A stretch of 13,343 nt of DNA, taken from assembly GCA_002423305.1 (NCBI GenBank), contig DIVI01000111.1, positions 1 to 13,343 of the forward strand. The letters run 5' to 3'. Within the stretch, counting starts at the first letter, position 1. Each line of letters starts with the position of its first letter. The notes beneath the pieces were generated by a model. It was not told the DNA's origin. It did not search any database and worked only from the letters and a program-made list of their open reading frames with translations. Source of the stretch: Methylococcus sp. UBA6136 (GTDB lineage: Bacteria; Pseudomonadota; Gammaproteobacteria; Methylococcales; Methylococcaceae). Position numbers and translations under genes: made by a program. Positions 6,960 through 13,135 of this stretch are shown one piece after another.

Positions 6960-7742
6960 TCAGTCGTCAGCTCGCCCTGCACGGGCCTCGATAAAGCCCA
7001 GCAAGCCACCTCGGCGTGAATCGGCCTGCAGCCACTCACGCAGATAATTCACCTCGGGCGTGTCAGGCAGCGAGTCCAAACTTTGCCTGGCCCTAACCAG
7101 GCGAAAGGCGGCCGAGATCGCCTTGAGTCGATCTCCGTCCACGCCGGCACGACGCATGCCGACCAGATTCAATCGGTAATGTTTACCGGGGCGCCCACCA
7201 ACCATGGTGAAGGGCAGCACATCCTTGTTGATGCCCGCCAACCCCTGGAGTATGGCAAAGCTGCCAATCCGGCAGAATTGGTGAACCATGACCCCGCCGC
7301 CAAAGAACACCCGATCGCCGACCTCGGCGTGGCCTCCCAGTGTCGCGCCACTCGCCAGAATATTGCCATCCCCCATAGAGGAATCATGACCGAGATGGGT
7401 GTTGTTCATGAAATAGTTACCGGACCCCACCCGGGTCGCCTCACCTGCCTTGGTGGCTCGACTGATCGTCACGCCTTCACGAAATACGTTGTCATCACCA
7501 ATTTCAAGCCGGGTGATTGTGGCTCGATCGAAGGCTATATCCTGTGGTAATCCGCCAAGAACCGCCGTAGCGTAAATATGGTTGTTGGCGCCGATATGGA
7601 CATGCGACCGTATGACGGCATGTGCCTCGATGACATTATTATCGCCAATTCTGCTGGGTCCCTCGATCACCGAGAAGGCCCCAACCGACACGTTCTTGCC
7701 CAACTCCACATCCGGAGAAATGACAGCGGTGGAATGAATCAT
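6960..7742 (-). CDS. lpxA: UDP-N-acetylglucosamine acyltransferase (LpxA)
   Basis: A 260-residue left-handed beta-helix acyltransferase (E. coli LpxA has 262). It transfers an R-3-hydroxyacyl chain from ACP to position 3 of the UDP sugar, the first step of lipid A synthesis, in the cytoplasm. Hexapeptide repeats run through about residue 185. Comparison with E. coli places H116 and H119 (NNTHLGHD) at H122 and catalytic H125, H138 at H144, and H154 (VHQFC) at H160. The chain-length residue G173 corresponds to G167, so a long acyl chain is plausible. PQD at 66-68 fits the usual substrate loop. The C-terminal helical part (187-260) is normal. It is not next to fabZ as in E. coli, but heads a gnnA-gnnB-lpxB run. 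It starts 31 bases after xerD with only a weak Shine-Dalgarno. Confidence 0.93.
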   Translation of the reverse strand: MIHSTAVISPDVELGKNVSVGAFSVIEGPSRIGDNNVIEAHAVIRSHVHIGANNHIYATAVLGGLPQDIAFDRATITRLEIGDDNVFREGVTISRATKAGEATRVGSGNYFMNNTHLGHDSSMGDGNILASGATLGGHAEVGDRVFFGGGVMVHQFCRIGSFAILQGLAGINKDVLPFTMVGGRPGKHYRLNLVGMRRAGVDGDRLKAISAAFRLVRARQSLDSLPDTPEVNYLREWLQADSRRGGLLGFIEARAGRADD

Positions 7743-7773
7743 GAAATCCGTTGATCAACTATGTATGTAAAAA

Positions 7774-8676
7774 CTAACCGCGAGGATGGCAACGAGCATG
7801 CAGATCTTTCAACCGTTCCTGCGCCACGTGAGTATAAATCTGCGTGCTGGACAAGTCGCTATGCCCGAGCAACAACTGCACCACGCGGAGGTCCGCGCCA
7901 TGATTCAGCAAATGGGTGGCAAATGCATGCCGAAGGGTATGTGGAGATAACGGCTTGTGGATTCCAGCCAGACCAGCGTAGCGCTTGATAATGCACCAAA
8001 ACGCCTGCCGCGTCATGGCAGACCCTCTCGAGGTTACGAACAGATCATCGCTTTGTCGCGTGCCCAGCAGCGCGACACGAGATGTCCGGGAGTAACGTTC
8101 AATCCATTCCTCTGCCAACTCGCCCAGCGGCACCAGACGATCCTTGCTACCCTTGCCCACCACTCGGACCACACCCTGACGGAGATTGACCTGCGTCAGT
8201 TTCAGCCCAACCAGTTCACTGACCCGCAAACCCGTGGCATAGAGTACCTCGAGCATCGCCCGATCCCGGCATCCAAGGATATCGTCGACACTGATCGCGT
8301 TCAGTAGCGCTTCTACCTCCAGCTCGGTCAGGGTCGCGGGCAAGGGCCGTCCAATCCTGGGGGGCTCGATCCTGAGCGTCGGATCATCGACCAGGCGACC
8401 TTCACGAATCAGATAACGGAAGAACTTCCGCAAACTCGAAACGAGGCGTGCCATGCTGCGACTACTGGCCTCCTGTCGGAACTTTATGGCGAGGTAGTCT
8501 TCGATATCGCCCGAGTCGACTGCAAGCAGCCCCCGGTCTCGGTAACTGAGCAACCAGCCCAGAAAGTGCTGAAGGTCGCTGGAATAAGCCTTCTGGGTAT
8601 TATCGCTCAGCCCTTCTTCAACCCAGAGCGCATCGACGAAACGCTGAATGAGAAGTCTGTCAGACTGAACCGTCAC
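7774..8676 (-). CDS. xerD: Tyrosine site-specific recombinase XerD
   Basis: XerD with XerC resolves chromosome dimers at dif during division. The N-terminal SAM-like core-binding domain covers roughly the first 90 residues (DALWVEEGLSDNTQKAYSSDL), followed by the catalytic domain. Numbering from the longest possible start (ATG 8703, 309 residues), the catalytic set is complete: R160 in ATGLRVSEL, K184 in GKGSKDR, H255 and R258 in HTLRHAFATH, H281 in LLGHSDLSSTQIYTH, and nucleophile Y290. I prefer GTG at 8674-8676, which gives 300 residues, close to E. coli XerD (298), places the protein start about ten residues before FVDALW, and has GGGGGAGA just upstream. ATG 8703 would overlap ogt by 44 bases; GTG overlaps by 17. 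XerC is the main alternative, but the DALW start favours XerD. Confidence 0.92.
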   Translation of the reverse strand: MTVQSDRLLIQRFVDALWVEEGLSDNTQKAYSSDLQHFLGWLLSYRDRGLLAVDSGDIEDYLAIKFRQEASSRSMARLVSSLRKFFRYLIREGRLVDDPTLRIEPPRIGRPLPATLTELEVEALLNAISVDDILGCRDRAMLEVLYATGLRVSELVGLKLTQVNLRQGVVRVVGKGSKDRLVPLGELAEEWIERYSRTSRVALLGTRQSDDLFVTSRGSAMTRQAFWCIIKRYAGLAGIHKPLSPHTLRHAFATHLLNHGADLRVVQLLLGHSDLSSTQIYTHVAQERLKDLHARCHPRG

Positions 8677-9169
8677 CAATCTCCCCCGGCAATGAGCCTT
8701 CATGCCTCAGTAGCCAACGCTTGATTTCGAGCATAGGACCCTCGGTCTCTCCGCAGTAGCCACCCATTCCATCCGCAGAGACGACCCGATGACAGGGAAT
8801 GAGGATGGGGAAGCGATTTGACTTACAGGCCGATGCCACTGCTCGCGGTCCGGTTTCTAGGCGTTTGGCCAGACTGCCATAAGTGATAGTTCTACCCGCC
8901 GGAATCTCTCTCAATGCCTGCCAGATTCGTTGTTGAAATGGCGTTCCCTGAAGCCTCATAGGCAATACTAGGTCAGATCCCGGCTGTTTAAGATAGCGCA
9001 GCATCTGCTCTGCGGCCGCCCTGAGCGACCCATCAGCCCATGGGGGCCCTGCCCCGTCATTCTCCACTGCATGGGCCGGCACCACGTCGATACCCACAAG
9101 AATCCCAGCGGAAGCGGAGAGCCGGATTCCTCCAAACGGCGCAGGCACCATGGCTATTTCTTCCTTCAT
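8660..9169 (-). CDS. ogt: Methylated-DNA--protein-cysteine methyltransferase (Ogt type)
   Basis: A 169-residue suicide DNA-repair protein that moves the alkyl group from O6-alkylguanine to its own cysteine. The C-terminal half is diagnostic: GTPFQQRIWQAL (75-86), IPAGRTITYGSLA (89-101), GPRAVASA (107-114) with the arginine finger, and IPCHRVV (124-130) with nucleophile C126. MGGYCGETEGPMLEIKRWLL closes the domain. The usual NP before the active-site strand is NR here (N118-R119). No Ada-type N-terminal zinc domain is present, so it is an Ogt-like stand-alone enzyme. ATG at 9169 is the longest start; ATG seven codons in (9149-9151) has AAGGA upstream and is also possible. It follows the rplS terminator, so it may open the long operon, though I see no strong promoter. 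Its 3' end overlaps xerD. Confidence 0.9.
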   Translation of the reverse strand: MKEEIAMVPAPFGGIRLSASAGILVGIDVVPAHAVENDGAGPPWADGSLRAAAEQMLRYLKQPGSDLVLPMRLQGTPFQQRIWQALREIPAGRTITYGSLAKRLETGPRAVASACKSNRFPILIPCHRVVSADGMGGYCGETEGPMLEIKRWLLRHEGSLPGEIGDGSV

Positions 9170-9210
9170 CAGCCCGGTTCGCGGAGAAATAATCAGGAAG
9201 CTCCTAACGG

Positions 9211-9236
9211 AAAAGGGCAGCGATTGCTGCCCTTTT
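9211..9236 (-). terminator. Rho-independent terminator of the rpsP-rplS operon
   Basis: An 11-bp perfect stem, AAAAGGGCAGC (9211-9221) and GCTGCCCTTTT (9226-9236), with a four-base loop. The stem itself supplies an A-tract and a T-tract on both strands, so it may stop transcription in both directions. It lies 46 bases beyond the rplS stop and before ogt. Confidence 0.85.
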
Positions 9237-9255
9237 GCCGATACCCATCACTCAA

Positions 9256-9273
9256 TGGCGCTCAATTGCGCCA
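9256..9273 (-). other. Second hairpin downstream of rplS
   Basis: TGGCGC (9256-9261) and GCGCCA (9268-9273) form a perfect 6-bp stem with a six-base loop, only nine bases from the rplS stop codon. There is no T-tract directly behind it, so it may protect the transcript 3' end or assist the stronger terminator at 9211-9236. Confidence 0.45.
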
Positions 9274-9281
9274 GAAGAGGA

Positions 9282-9629
9282 CTAGATTTTTTCCTTGATA
9301 CGCGCCGCCTTGCCGGTGAGATCACGCAGATAGTAAAGCTTGGCACGACGGACATCCCCACGGCGTTTTACCTGAATGTCCTGCACCTGCGGACTGTAGG
9401 TCTGGAATACGCGCTCCACGCCTTCACCATGAGATATTTTTCTGACGGTAAAAGCAGAGTGGTAACCACGATTACGCTTCGCGATAACGACCCCTTCATA
9501 AGCCTGCAAACGCTCGCGATTGCCTTCCTTCACCTTGACCTGAACGACAACCGTATCACCCGGGGCAAAAGCGGGAATGGTCTTGCCACTCATCCATTCG
9601 TTTTCGAGTTGCTGAATAATGTTTGACAT
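9282..9629 (-). CDS. rplS: 50S ribosomal protein L19
   Basis: A 115-residue protein, the same length as E. coli L19, from the start MSNIIQQLENEW. The sequence is strongly conserved: FAPGDTVVVQVKVKEGNRER, QAYEGVVIAKRNRG, FTVRKISHGEGVERVF, VKRRGDVRRAKLYYLRDLTGKAARIKEKI. It sits at the 30S-50S interface of the ribosome. The frame is open to 9677, but the extra 16 residues are not L19, and ATG 9629 has AGAG about eight bases upstream. It is the last gene of the operon, 16 bases after trmD. Confidence 0.98.
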   Translation of the reverse strand: MSNIIQQLENEWMSGKTIPAFAPGDTVVVQVKVKEGNRERLQAYEGVVIAKRNRGYHSAFTVRKISHGEGVERVFQTYSPQVQDIQVKRRGDVRRAKLYYLRDLTGKAARIKEKI

Positions 9630-9645
9630 CGTATTTCTCTTTATC

Positions 9646-10401
9646 TCAATTCTTTGCTTCGTCGACCAAAATATCATTTACCAACTCGTCGAGCAGGCTC
9701 TGCTGCTCGGAGTCCAGCGTCATTCCTTCCATCAAGTCAGGCCGCCGTTGGCGAGTTCGCTGGAGCGATTGCTGCAATCGCCACCGCCTAATCGCTTCAT
9801 GATTCCCTGACTGCAAGATCTGCGGGACCTCACGACCATCCACCTGCTCCGGACGAGTGTAATGGGGGCAGTCCAGCAGGCCTGTCATATGAGAGTCCTG
9901 CTCGGCGGATTCGGCATGTCCCAGAACCCCGGGGATCAACCTCACCACCGCATCGAACAGGACCAGAGCGGCCAATTCGCCGCCGCTGAGAACGTAGTCA
10001 CCTATCGACCACTCCTCATCGATTTCGGCCTCAACGAGCCGCTCATCCACACCCTCGTAGCGCCCTGCCACCAGAATCAGCCGTGGCAAGCTGGCAAACC
10101 CGATCACAGCCTGCTGATTCAAAAGGCGCCCTTGCGGGCTCAGAAAAACCGTCTTCGCCGGTAACAGGGAGTCCAATCGTGCCGCCTGAATTGCATCACG
10201 CAAAGGCTCAACCTTCATCACCATCCCAGGGCCGCCGCCATAGGGACGGTCGTCCACCGTGCGATGCTTGTCGGTGGCATAACTTCTGGGATCCCAAGTT
10301 TTGAGATCAACCAGACCCCGATCTATCGCCCGCCCCGTCACCCCTTCAACTGTCCCGGACCTAATCAACCCAGGAAACAGGGTCACGATATCAAATCGCA
10401 T
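9646..10401 (-). CDS. trmD: tRNA (guanine37-N1)-methyltransferase
   Basis: A 251-residue SPOUT methyltransferase that puts the N1-methyl group on G37 next to the anticodon of tRNAs reading CNN codons and related sets, preventing +1 frameshifts. The knotted SAM site is clear: YGGGPGMVMK (54-63), FLSPQGRLLNQ (86-96), LVAGRYEGVDERL (110-122), SIGDYVLSGGELA (132-144), RLIPGVLG (154-161). R154 and D169 fall at the same numbers as the E. coli catalytic residues. HYTRP lies further on in the C-terminal tRNA-binding part. The start is six bases after the rimM stop, and its Shine-Dalgarno (TAGG) overlaps that stop, so translation is probably coupled. Confidence 0.98.
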   Translation of the reverse strand: MRFDIVTLFPGLIRSGTVEGVTGRAIDRGLVDLKTWDPRSYATDKHRTVDDRPYGGGPGMVMKVEPLRDAIQAARLDSLLPAKTVFLSPQGRLLNQQAVIGFASLPRLILVAGRYEGVDERLVEAEIDEEWSIGDYVLSGGELAALVLFDAVVRLIPGVLGHAESAEQDSHMTGLLDCPHYTRPEQVDGREVPQILQSGNHEAIRRWRLQQSLQRTRQRRPDLMEGMTLDSEQQSLLDELVNDILVDEAKN

Positions 10402-10407
10402 CCTAGC

Positions 10408-10908
10408 CTAAAATTCCGGATCCCAATCTACAGTGATAAGGCTTTCGACAAGATTAACATTCTTGACAAACTCGCCGACCACAAACGGGATCAAACGATC
10501 CCTGTCACCCTTGATGTCCAGTACGTCGTTGGCGCCGGTCTCCAGCAAACCCCGCACCTTACCAAGAGAAACTCCCGCCACCGTCACCACATCAAGCCCG
10601 ATCAGGTCGGCCCAATAGTAGGTTCCCGGGGACGCCTCAGGAAAGCATTGCCGCGGGACCAATATGCGAGTGCCCTTGAGCGCAATCGCCTGATCTCTGT
10701 CGTCAACCCCTTCCAATCGTGCCACAACGGCTGCCCCTTGGGGCCGACCCTCGACCAACTTCGCGGAGCGAGGCGCTTCGGAAGAGCCCAAGGCCCAGGG
10801 GTTGTACTTCAGAATATTTGCCGGCGGATCAGTGTAGGATCGAACCTTGACCCAACCCAGAACCCCAAAAGCTCCGACAATTTCACCCACCTCGACCAAA
10901 CTGGACAC
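10408..10908 (-). CDS. rimM: Ribosome maturation factor RimM
   Basis: A 166-residue two-domain protein that binds S19 in the 30S head and helps mature the 3' domain of 16S rRNA. The N-terminal RimM barrel begins VGEIVGAFGVLGWVKVRSYT (7-26). The C-terminal PRC barrel carries YYWADLIGLDV (97-107), GANDVLDIKG (124-133) and RLIPFV (137-142). The start codon is GTG (10906-10908), with weak Shine-Dalgarno; no ATG in the frame gives a complete N-terminus. It lies 22 bases after rpsP. Weak initiation here would fit the known lower expression of rimM and trmD compared with the flanking ribosomal genes. Confidence 0.96.
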   Translation of the reverse strand: MSSLVEVGEIVGAFGVLGWVKVRSYTDPPANILKYNPWALGSSEAPRSAKLVEGRPQGAAVVARLEGVDDRDQAIALKGTRILVPRQCFPEASPGTYYWADLIGLDVVTVAGVSLGKVRGLLETGANDVLDIKGDRDRLIPFVVGEFVKNVNLVESLITVDWDPEF

Positions 10909-10930
10909 AAAATCGCCCAGCTATCAAGAC

Positions 10931-11194
10931 TCAGGCAGCGACTGCAGCGCTGGTCTTGCGGAATTCCTTGAGAAGGCTCGTCACACGATCCGTGGTCTGC
11001 GCGCCATGACCGACCCAGTACTGGATTCGCTCTTCGTTCAACGAAAGCCTTTCCGCCTTGCCGGACGCTACCGGATTGAAGAAACCAAGGCGTTCAATGT
11101 AGCGGCCATCACGCTTATTTCGACTGTCGGTAACCACGACGTGATAGAAGGGGCGCTTCTTTGCACCGCCACGTGACAAACGAATAGTGACCAT
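10931..11194 (-). CDS. rpsP: 30S ribosomal protein S16
   Basis: An 87-residue protein starting MVTIRLSRGGAKKRPFYHVV, with DSRNKRDGRYIERLGFFNP and the rest of S16 in order; the E. coli protein has 82 residues. S16 is an assembly protein of the 30S body. GAGG lies about eight bases before ATG 11194. It is the first gene of rpsP-rimM-trmD-rplS. In many bacteria ffh precedes rpsP; here the upstream neighbour is tRNA-Ser, with 198 bases of leader and promoter DNA between them. Confidence 0.97.
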   Translation of the reverse strand: MVTIRLSRGGAKKRPFYHVVVTDSRNKRDGRYIERLGFFNPVASGKAERLSLNEERIQYWVGHGAQTTDRVTSLLKEFRKTSAAVAA

Positions 11195-11236
11195 CAGAAA
11201 TCCTCAAACAAATACGGCACAGCCGGAAAACCGGAC

Positions 11237-11265
11237 ATTATAGTCAAAAAAAAAGGCTACCGAAA
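11237..11265 (-). promoter_or_regulatory. Probable promoter of the rpsP operon
   Basis: On the minus strand a perfect TATAAT (11242 to 11237) is preceded by TTTTTTTTTGAC. The hexamer at 17-bp spacing is TTTCGG (11260-11265), a poor -35. The bases after the -10, GTCCGG, are GC-rich, as in stringently controlled stable-RNA and ribosomal promoters. Transcription would begin near 11230, leaving a leader of about 35 bases before rpsP. Confidence 0.6.
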
Positions 11266-11298
11266 GTCCAGCATATAAACAGATACATGCGGATCAAG

Positions 11299-11311
11299 GG
11301 CCCCGAGGGCC
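11299..11311. other. GC-rich hairpin in the tRNA-Ser / rpsP gap
   Basis: GGCCC-CGA-GGGCC forms a 5-bp GC stem without a following T-tract. It lies about 80 bases beyond the tRNA-Ser 3' end and could be a weak terminator or processing structure for the tRNA transcript. A second imperfect stem, GCTCC/GGAGC with inner CGC/GCG, lies at 11345-11366. The 198-base gap between rpsP and the tRNA otherwise holds the promoter and a 12-base direct repeat. Confidence 0.3.
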
Positions 11312-11392
11312 TGACCTTGACGGAAAACCGGAACAAAGACTTTCGCTCCACACGCTGAGCGGGAGCATTGGAGGCGAATTACCGCCCAATAA

Positions 11393-11485
11393 TGGCGGAG
11401 AGAGAGGGATTCGAACCCTCGATAGAGTTATTAGCCCTATACTCCCTTAGCAGGGGAGCGCCTTCAGCCTCTCGGCCATCTCTCC
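11393..11485 (-). tRNA. tRNA-Ser (anticodon GCU)
   Basis: Ninety-three bases on the minus strand including an encoded CCA (11393-11395). The acceptor arms GGAGAGA and TCTCTCC pair perfectly. The D arm region is TGGCCGAGAGGCTGAAGGC, the anticodon loop is CTGCTAA with anticodon GCT, a long class II variable arm follows, and the T arm contains GGTTCGAATCC. It reads AGC and AGU serine codons. It lies 40 bases after csrA, the usual gammaproteobacterial position. No independent strong promoter is visible, so it may be cotranscribed with csrA. Confidence 0.97.
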
Positions 11486-11525
11486 TAAAACTTCCACTGA
11501 CCCCTCATGAATCGCAAGGCTCTCA

Positions 11526-11729
11526 TCATCCATCGGCACCCAAACCGACCGCTTCATCGGCTTGATCTTCCCGCTTGATACGTTCGTAAATCTCTTCGCG
11601 ATGCACCGATACGTCCTTTGGTGCGTTGACACCGATCCGGACCTGATTACCCTTGACGCCAAGAACGGTGACCGTCACCTCGTCGCCAATCATAAGAGTC
11701 TCGCCGACCCTACGAGTCAATATCAGCAT
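11526..11729 (-). CDS. csrA: Carbon storage regulator CsrA (RsmA)
   Basis: A 67-residue RNA-binding regulator that dimerises and binds GGA motifs in mRNA leaders, changing translation and stability of genes for carbon storage, motility and biofilm. Residues 1-50 are nearly identical to E. coli CsrA (MLILTRRVGETLMIGDEVTV, IGVNAPKDVSVHREEIYERI), with RNA-contacting L4 and R44 in place. The C-terminal tail is acidic and a few residues longer than in E. coli. The frame is open to 11762, but the true start is ATG 11729, preceded by AAGGGA. It lies between lysC and tRNA-Ser, the conserved order. Confidence 0.98.
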   Translation of the reverse strand: MLILTRRVGETLMIGDEVTVTVLGVKGNQVRIGVNAPKDVSVHREEIYERIKREDQADEAVGLGADG

Positions 11730-11733
11730 AAAA

Positions 11734-11742
11734 CCGTCCCTT
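11734..11742 (-). promoter_or_regulatory. csrA ribosome binding site with CsrA-like GGA motif
   Basis: AAGGGACGG lies 4-12 bases upstream of the csrA ATG. It is a good Shine-Dalgarno and also fits the core A-R-GGA-N-G of CsrA sites, which commonly overlap the ribosome binding site. Feedback by CsrA on its own mRNA is known in E. coli; here it is inferred. Confidence 0.5.
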
Positions 11743-11828
11743 ATAGATTCGTACACCCACAAAGAAGCCCCCGATGGAGAGCCGCTGAAATCAACCGATC
11801 TACATAACTGGCATCAAACGAGGGCGGC

Positions 11829-11837
11829 ATTGTAGCA
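11829..11837 (-). promoter_or_regulatory. Extended -10 promoter candidate for csrA
   Basis: The minus strand reads TGC-TACAAT (11837 to 11829), a consensus-like extended -10 element, while the -35 region is poor, as allowed for this promoter class. It lies between the lysC stop (11866) and csrA, predicting a csrA leader of roughly 90 bases. Confidence 0.5.
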
Positions 11838-11865
11838 CTTTTAAGCGAGCCGAAAACGTTTTTGT

Positions 11866-13095
11866 TTAGACTGATACAACCGGCTGATCAAGATCGAAGG
11901 CGTCGTGCAGTGAACGCACCGCCAGCTCCAGATACTTTTCATGAAGAACTACCGAGATCTTGATTTCTGATGTAGAAATCATCTGGATATTAATGCCCTC
12001 ACGAGCCAGAACATCGAACATATTGGAGGCAATGCCAGCGTGCGATCGCATACCGACTCCAACAATCGACACCTTGACGATTGAGTCGTCACCACGCACC
12101 TCCCTTGCACCCAACTCCGCACAGGTGTCCTGCAAGATGGACAGGGCTTTGTTGAATTCGGAACGATTCACAGTGAAGGTGAAATTGGTGGTGCCATCCT
12201 CCGCCACGTTCTGAACAATCATGTCCACTTCGATATTGGCGTCCGCTACCGGACCCAGGATGCGTGAGGCAACCCCGGGACGGTCAGGAACACCCAGGAC
12301 AGTCAGCTTGGCCTCGTCACGATTAAAGGCGATACCGGATATCAGGGGCTTTTCCATGGTGTCCTCTTCATAACTAATCAATGTACCGGCACCCTCCTTG
12401 AAGCTAGAGAGCACCCGCAATGGCACATTGTATTTACCCGCAAATTCAACCGATCGAATCTGCAGGACCTTTGATCCGAGACTCGCCATTTCCAACATTT
12501 CCTCAAAGGTTATTCGGTCCAACCGGCGCGCCTTGGGCTCGACACGCGGGTCGGTCGTATAGACTCCATCGACATCGGTAAAGATCAGACATTCGTCTGC
12601 CTTGAGTGCAGCTGCCAGGGCGACGGCTGTCGTATCCGAACCACCACGACCGAGGGTGGTAATGTCACCCGCCTCGCTGACACCCTGAAAACCAGCCACC
12701 ACAACCACCTTGCCCTGATCAAGGTCTCCACGGATACGCTGGGTATCGATATCCAGAATGCGCGCCTTGGTGTGCGCCGAATCGGTGACAATAGAAACTT
12801 GGCCACCCGTATAGGAGCAAGCCTGACAGCCGCGCTCCTTCAGCGCCATAGCCAGCAAAGCAATCATGACCTGCTCACCCGTCGACAACAGAACGTCCAT
12901 TTCACGGACGTCAGGGGTTGCCTGCGCTTCCTTGGCCAAGGCAACCAGCCGGTTGGTTTCCCCACTCATGGCCGAGACGACCACGATCACTTCCTCGCCG
13001 CGCTGACGCGCCTTGATCACATTTTCGGCGACGTGCTTGATGCGCTCGACGCTGCCGACCGAAGTTCCGCCATACTTATGAACGTATAAGGCCAT
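11866..13095 (-). CDS. lysC: Aspartate kinase
   Basis: A 409-residue aspartokinase that phosphorylates aspartate, the first step to lysine, threonine, methionine and diaminopimelate. The kinase domain spans about 1-245: VHKYGGTSVG (5-14), VVVVSAMSG (37-44 region), LSTGEQV (70-76), FQGVSEAGDITTLGRGGSDTTA (136-157), FTDVDGVYTTDPR (172-184). Two ACT domains follow: ISGIAFNRDEAKLTVLGVPDRPGVA and VSIVGVGMRSHAGIASNMF begin their cores. They should bind feedback inhibitors. It is the monofunctional type, without a homoserine dehydrogenase fusion. Met247 is preceded by a strong internal ribosome binding site, so a separate beta subunit is likely. The main Shine-Dalgarno (AAAGG) is unusually close to ATG 13095. 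alaS lies 29 bases upstream, so the two are probably cotranscribed. Confidence 0.97.
   Translation of the reverse strand: MALYVHKYGGTSVGSVERIKHVAENVIKARQRGEEVIVVVSAMSGETNRLVALAKEAQATPDVREMDVLLSTGEQVMIALLAMALKERGCQACSYTGGQVSIVTDSAHTKARILDIDTQRIRGDLDQGKVVVVAGFQGVSEAGDITTLGRGGSDTTAVALAAALKADECLIFTDVDGVYTTDPRVEPKARRLDRITFEEMLEMASLGSKVLQIRSVEFAGKYNVPLRVLSSFKEGAGTLISYEEDTMEKPLISGIAFNRDEAKLTVLGVPDRPGVASRILGPVADANIEVDMIVQNVAEDGTTNFTFTVNRSEFNKALSILQDTCAELGAREVRGDDSIVKVSIVGVGMRSHAGIASNMFDVLAREGINIQMISTSEIKISVVLHEKYLELAVRSLHDAFDLDQPVVSV
12355..12368 (-). other. Internal translation start within lysC (beta subunit)
   Basis: In frame with lysC, ATG at 12355-12357 (Met247) is preceded by AGAGGACACC, an excellent Shine-Dalgarno at five to six bases. 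It would give a 163-residue product (11866-12357) made of the two ACT domains, as in the alpha2-beta2 aspartokinases of Bacillus and Corynebacterium. Confidence 0.6.
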
Positions 13096-13115
13096 ATCCT
13101 TTATTCAGTTCCCGT

Positions 13116-13135
13116 ACCTTTCCATCAGGAAAGGT
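13116..13135 (-). other. Hairpin spanning the alaS stop codon
   Basis: On the minus strand ACCTTTCC-TGAT-GGAAAGGT forms a perfect 8-bp stem, with the alaS TGA stop in the four-base loop. No T-tract follows, so it is not a standard terminator. It sits about 20 bases ahead of lysC and could affect mRNA processing or coupling between the two genes. Confidence 0.45.

Larger units (their letters stand above)
11224..11332. repeat. 12-bp direct repeat flanking the rpsP promoter
   Basis: CGGAAAACCGGA occurs at 11224-11235 and again at 11321-11332, 97 bases apart in the same orientation. The first copy, part of CCGG-AAAA-CCGG (11223-11234), can itself fold as a small hairpin at or just after the predicted transcription start. 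The function is unknown. Confidence 0.5.

Noticed and set aside
7750..7759. GTTGATCAAC palindrome between xerD and lpxA as an operator
   Set aside because: A single 10-bp palindrome in a short operon gap, with no promoter elements beside it; chance is a sufficient explanation.
7774..8676. Tyrosine recombinase as sign of an integron or mobile element
   Set aside because: The sequence fits housekeeping XerD, and no attachment sites, direct repeats or cargo genes flank it.
9630..9677. N-terminal extension of L19 by 16 residues
   Set aside because: L19 begins MSNIIQQLE and is 115 residues long in this form. The extension overlaps the end of trmD.
11368..11565. Plus-strand frame of 65 codons (MAEREGFEPSIELLA...) across the tRNA
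   Set aside because: This is the well-known antisense reading of a tRNA-Ser gene, not a protein. The tRNA folds completely on the minus strand.
11854..11862. AAAACGTTTT after lysC as a terminator
   Set aside because: The palindrome has no loop and no GC stem, so it cannot form a useful RNA hairpin.
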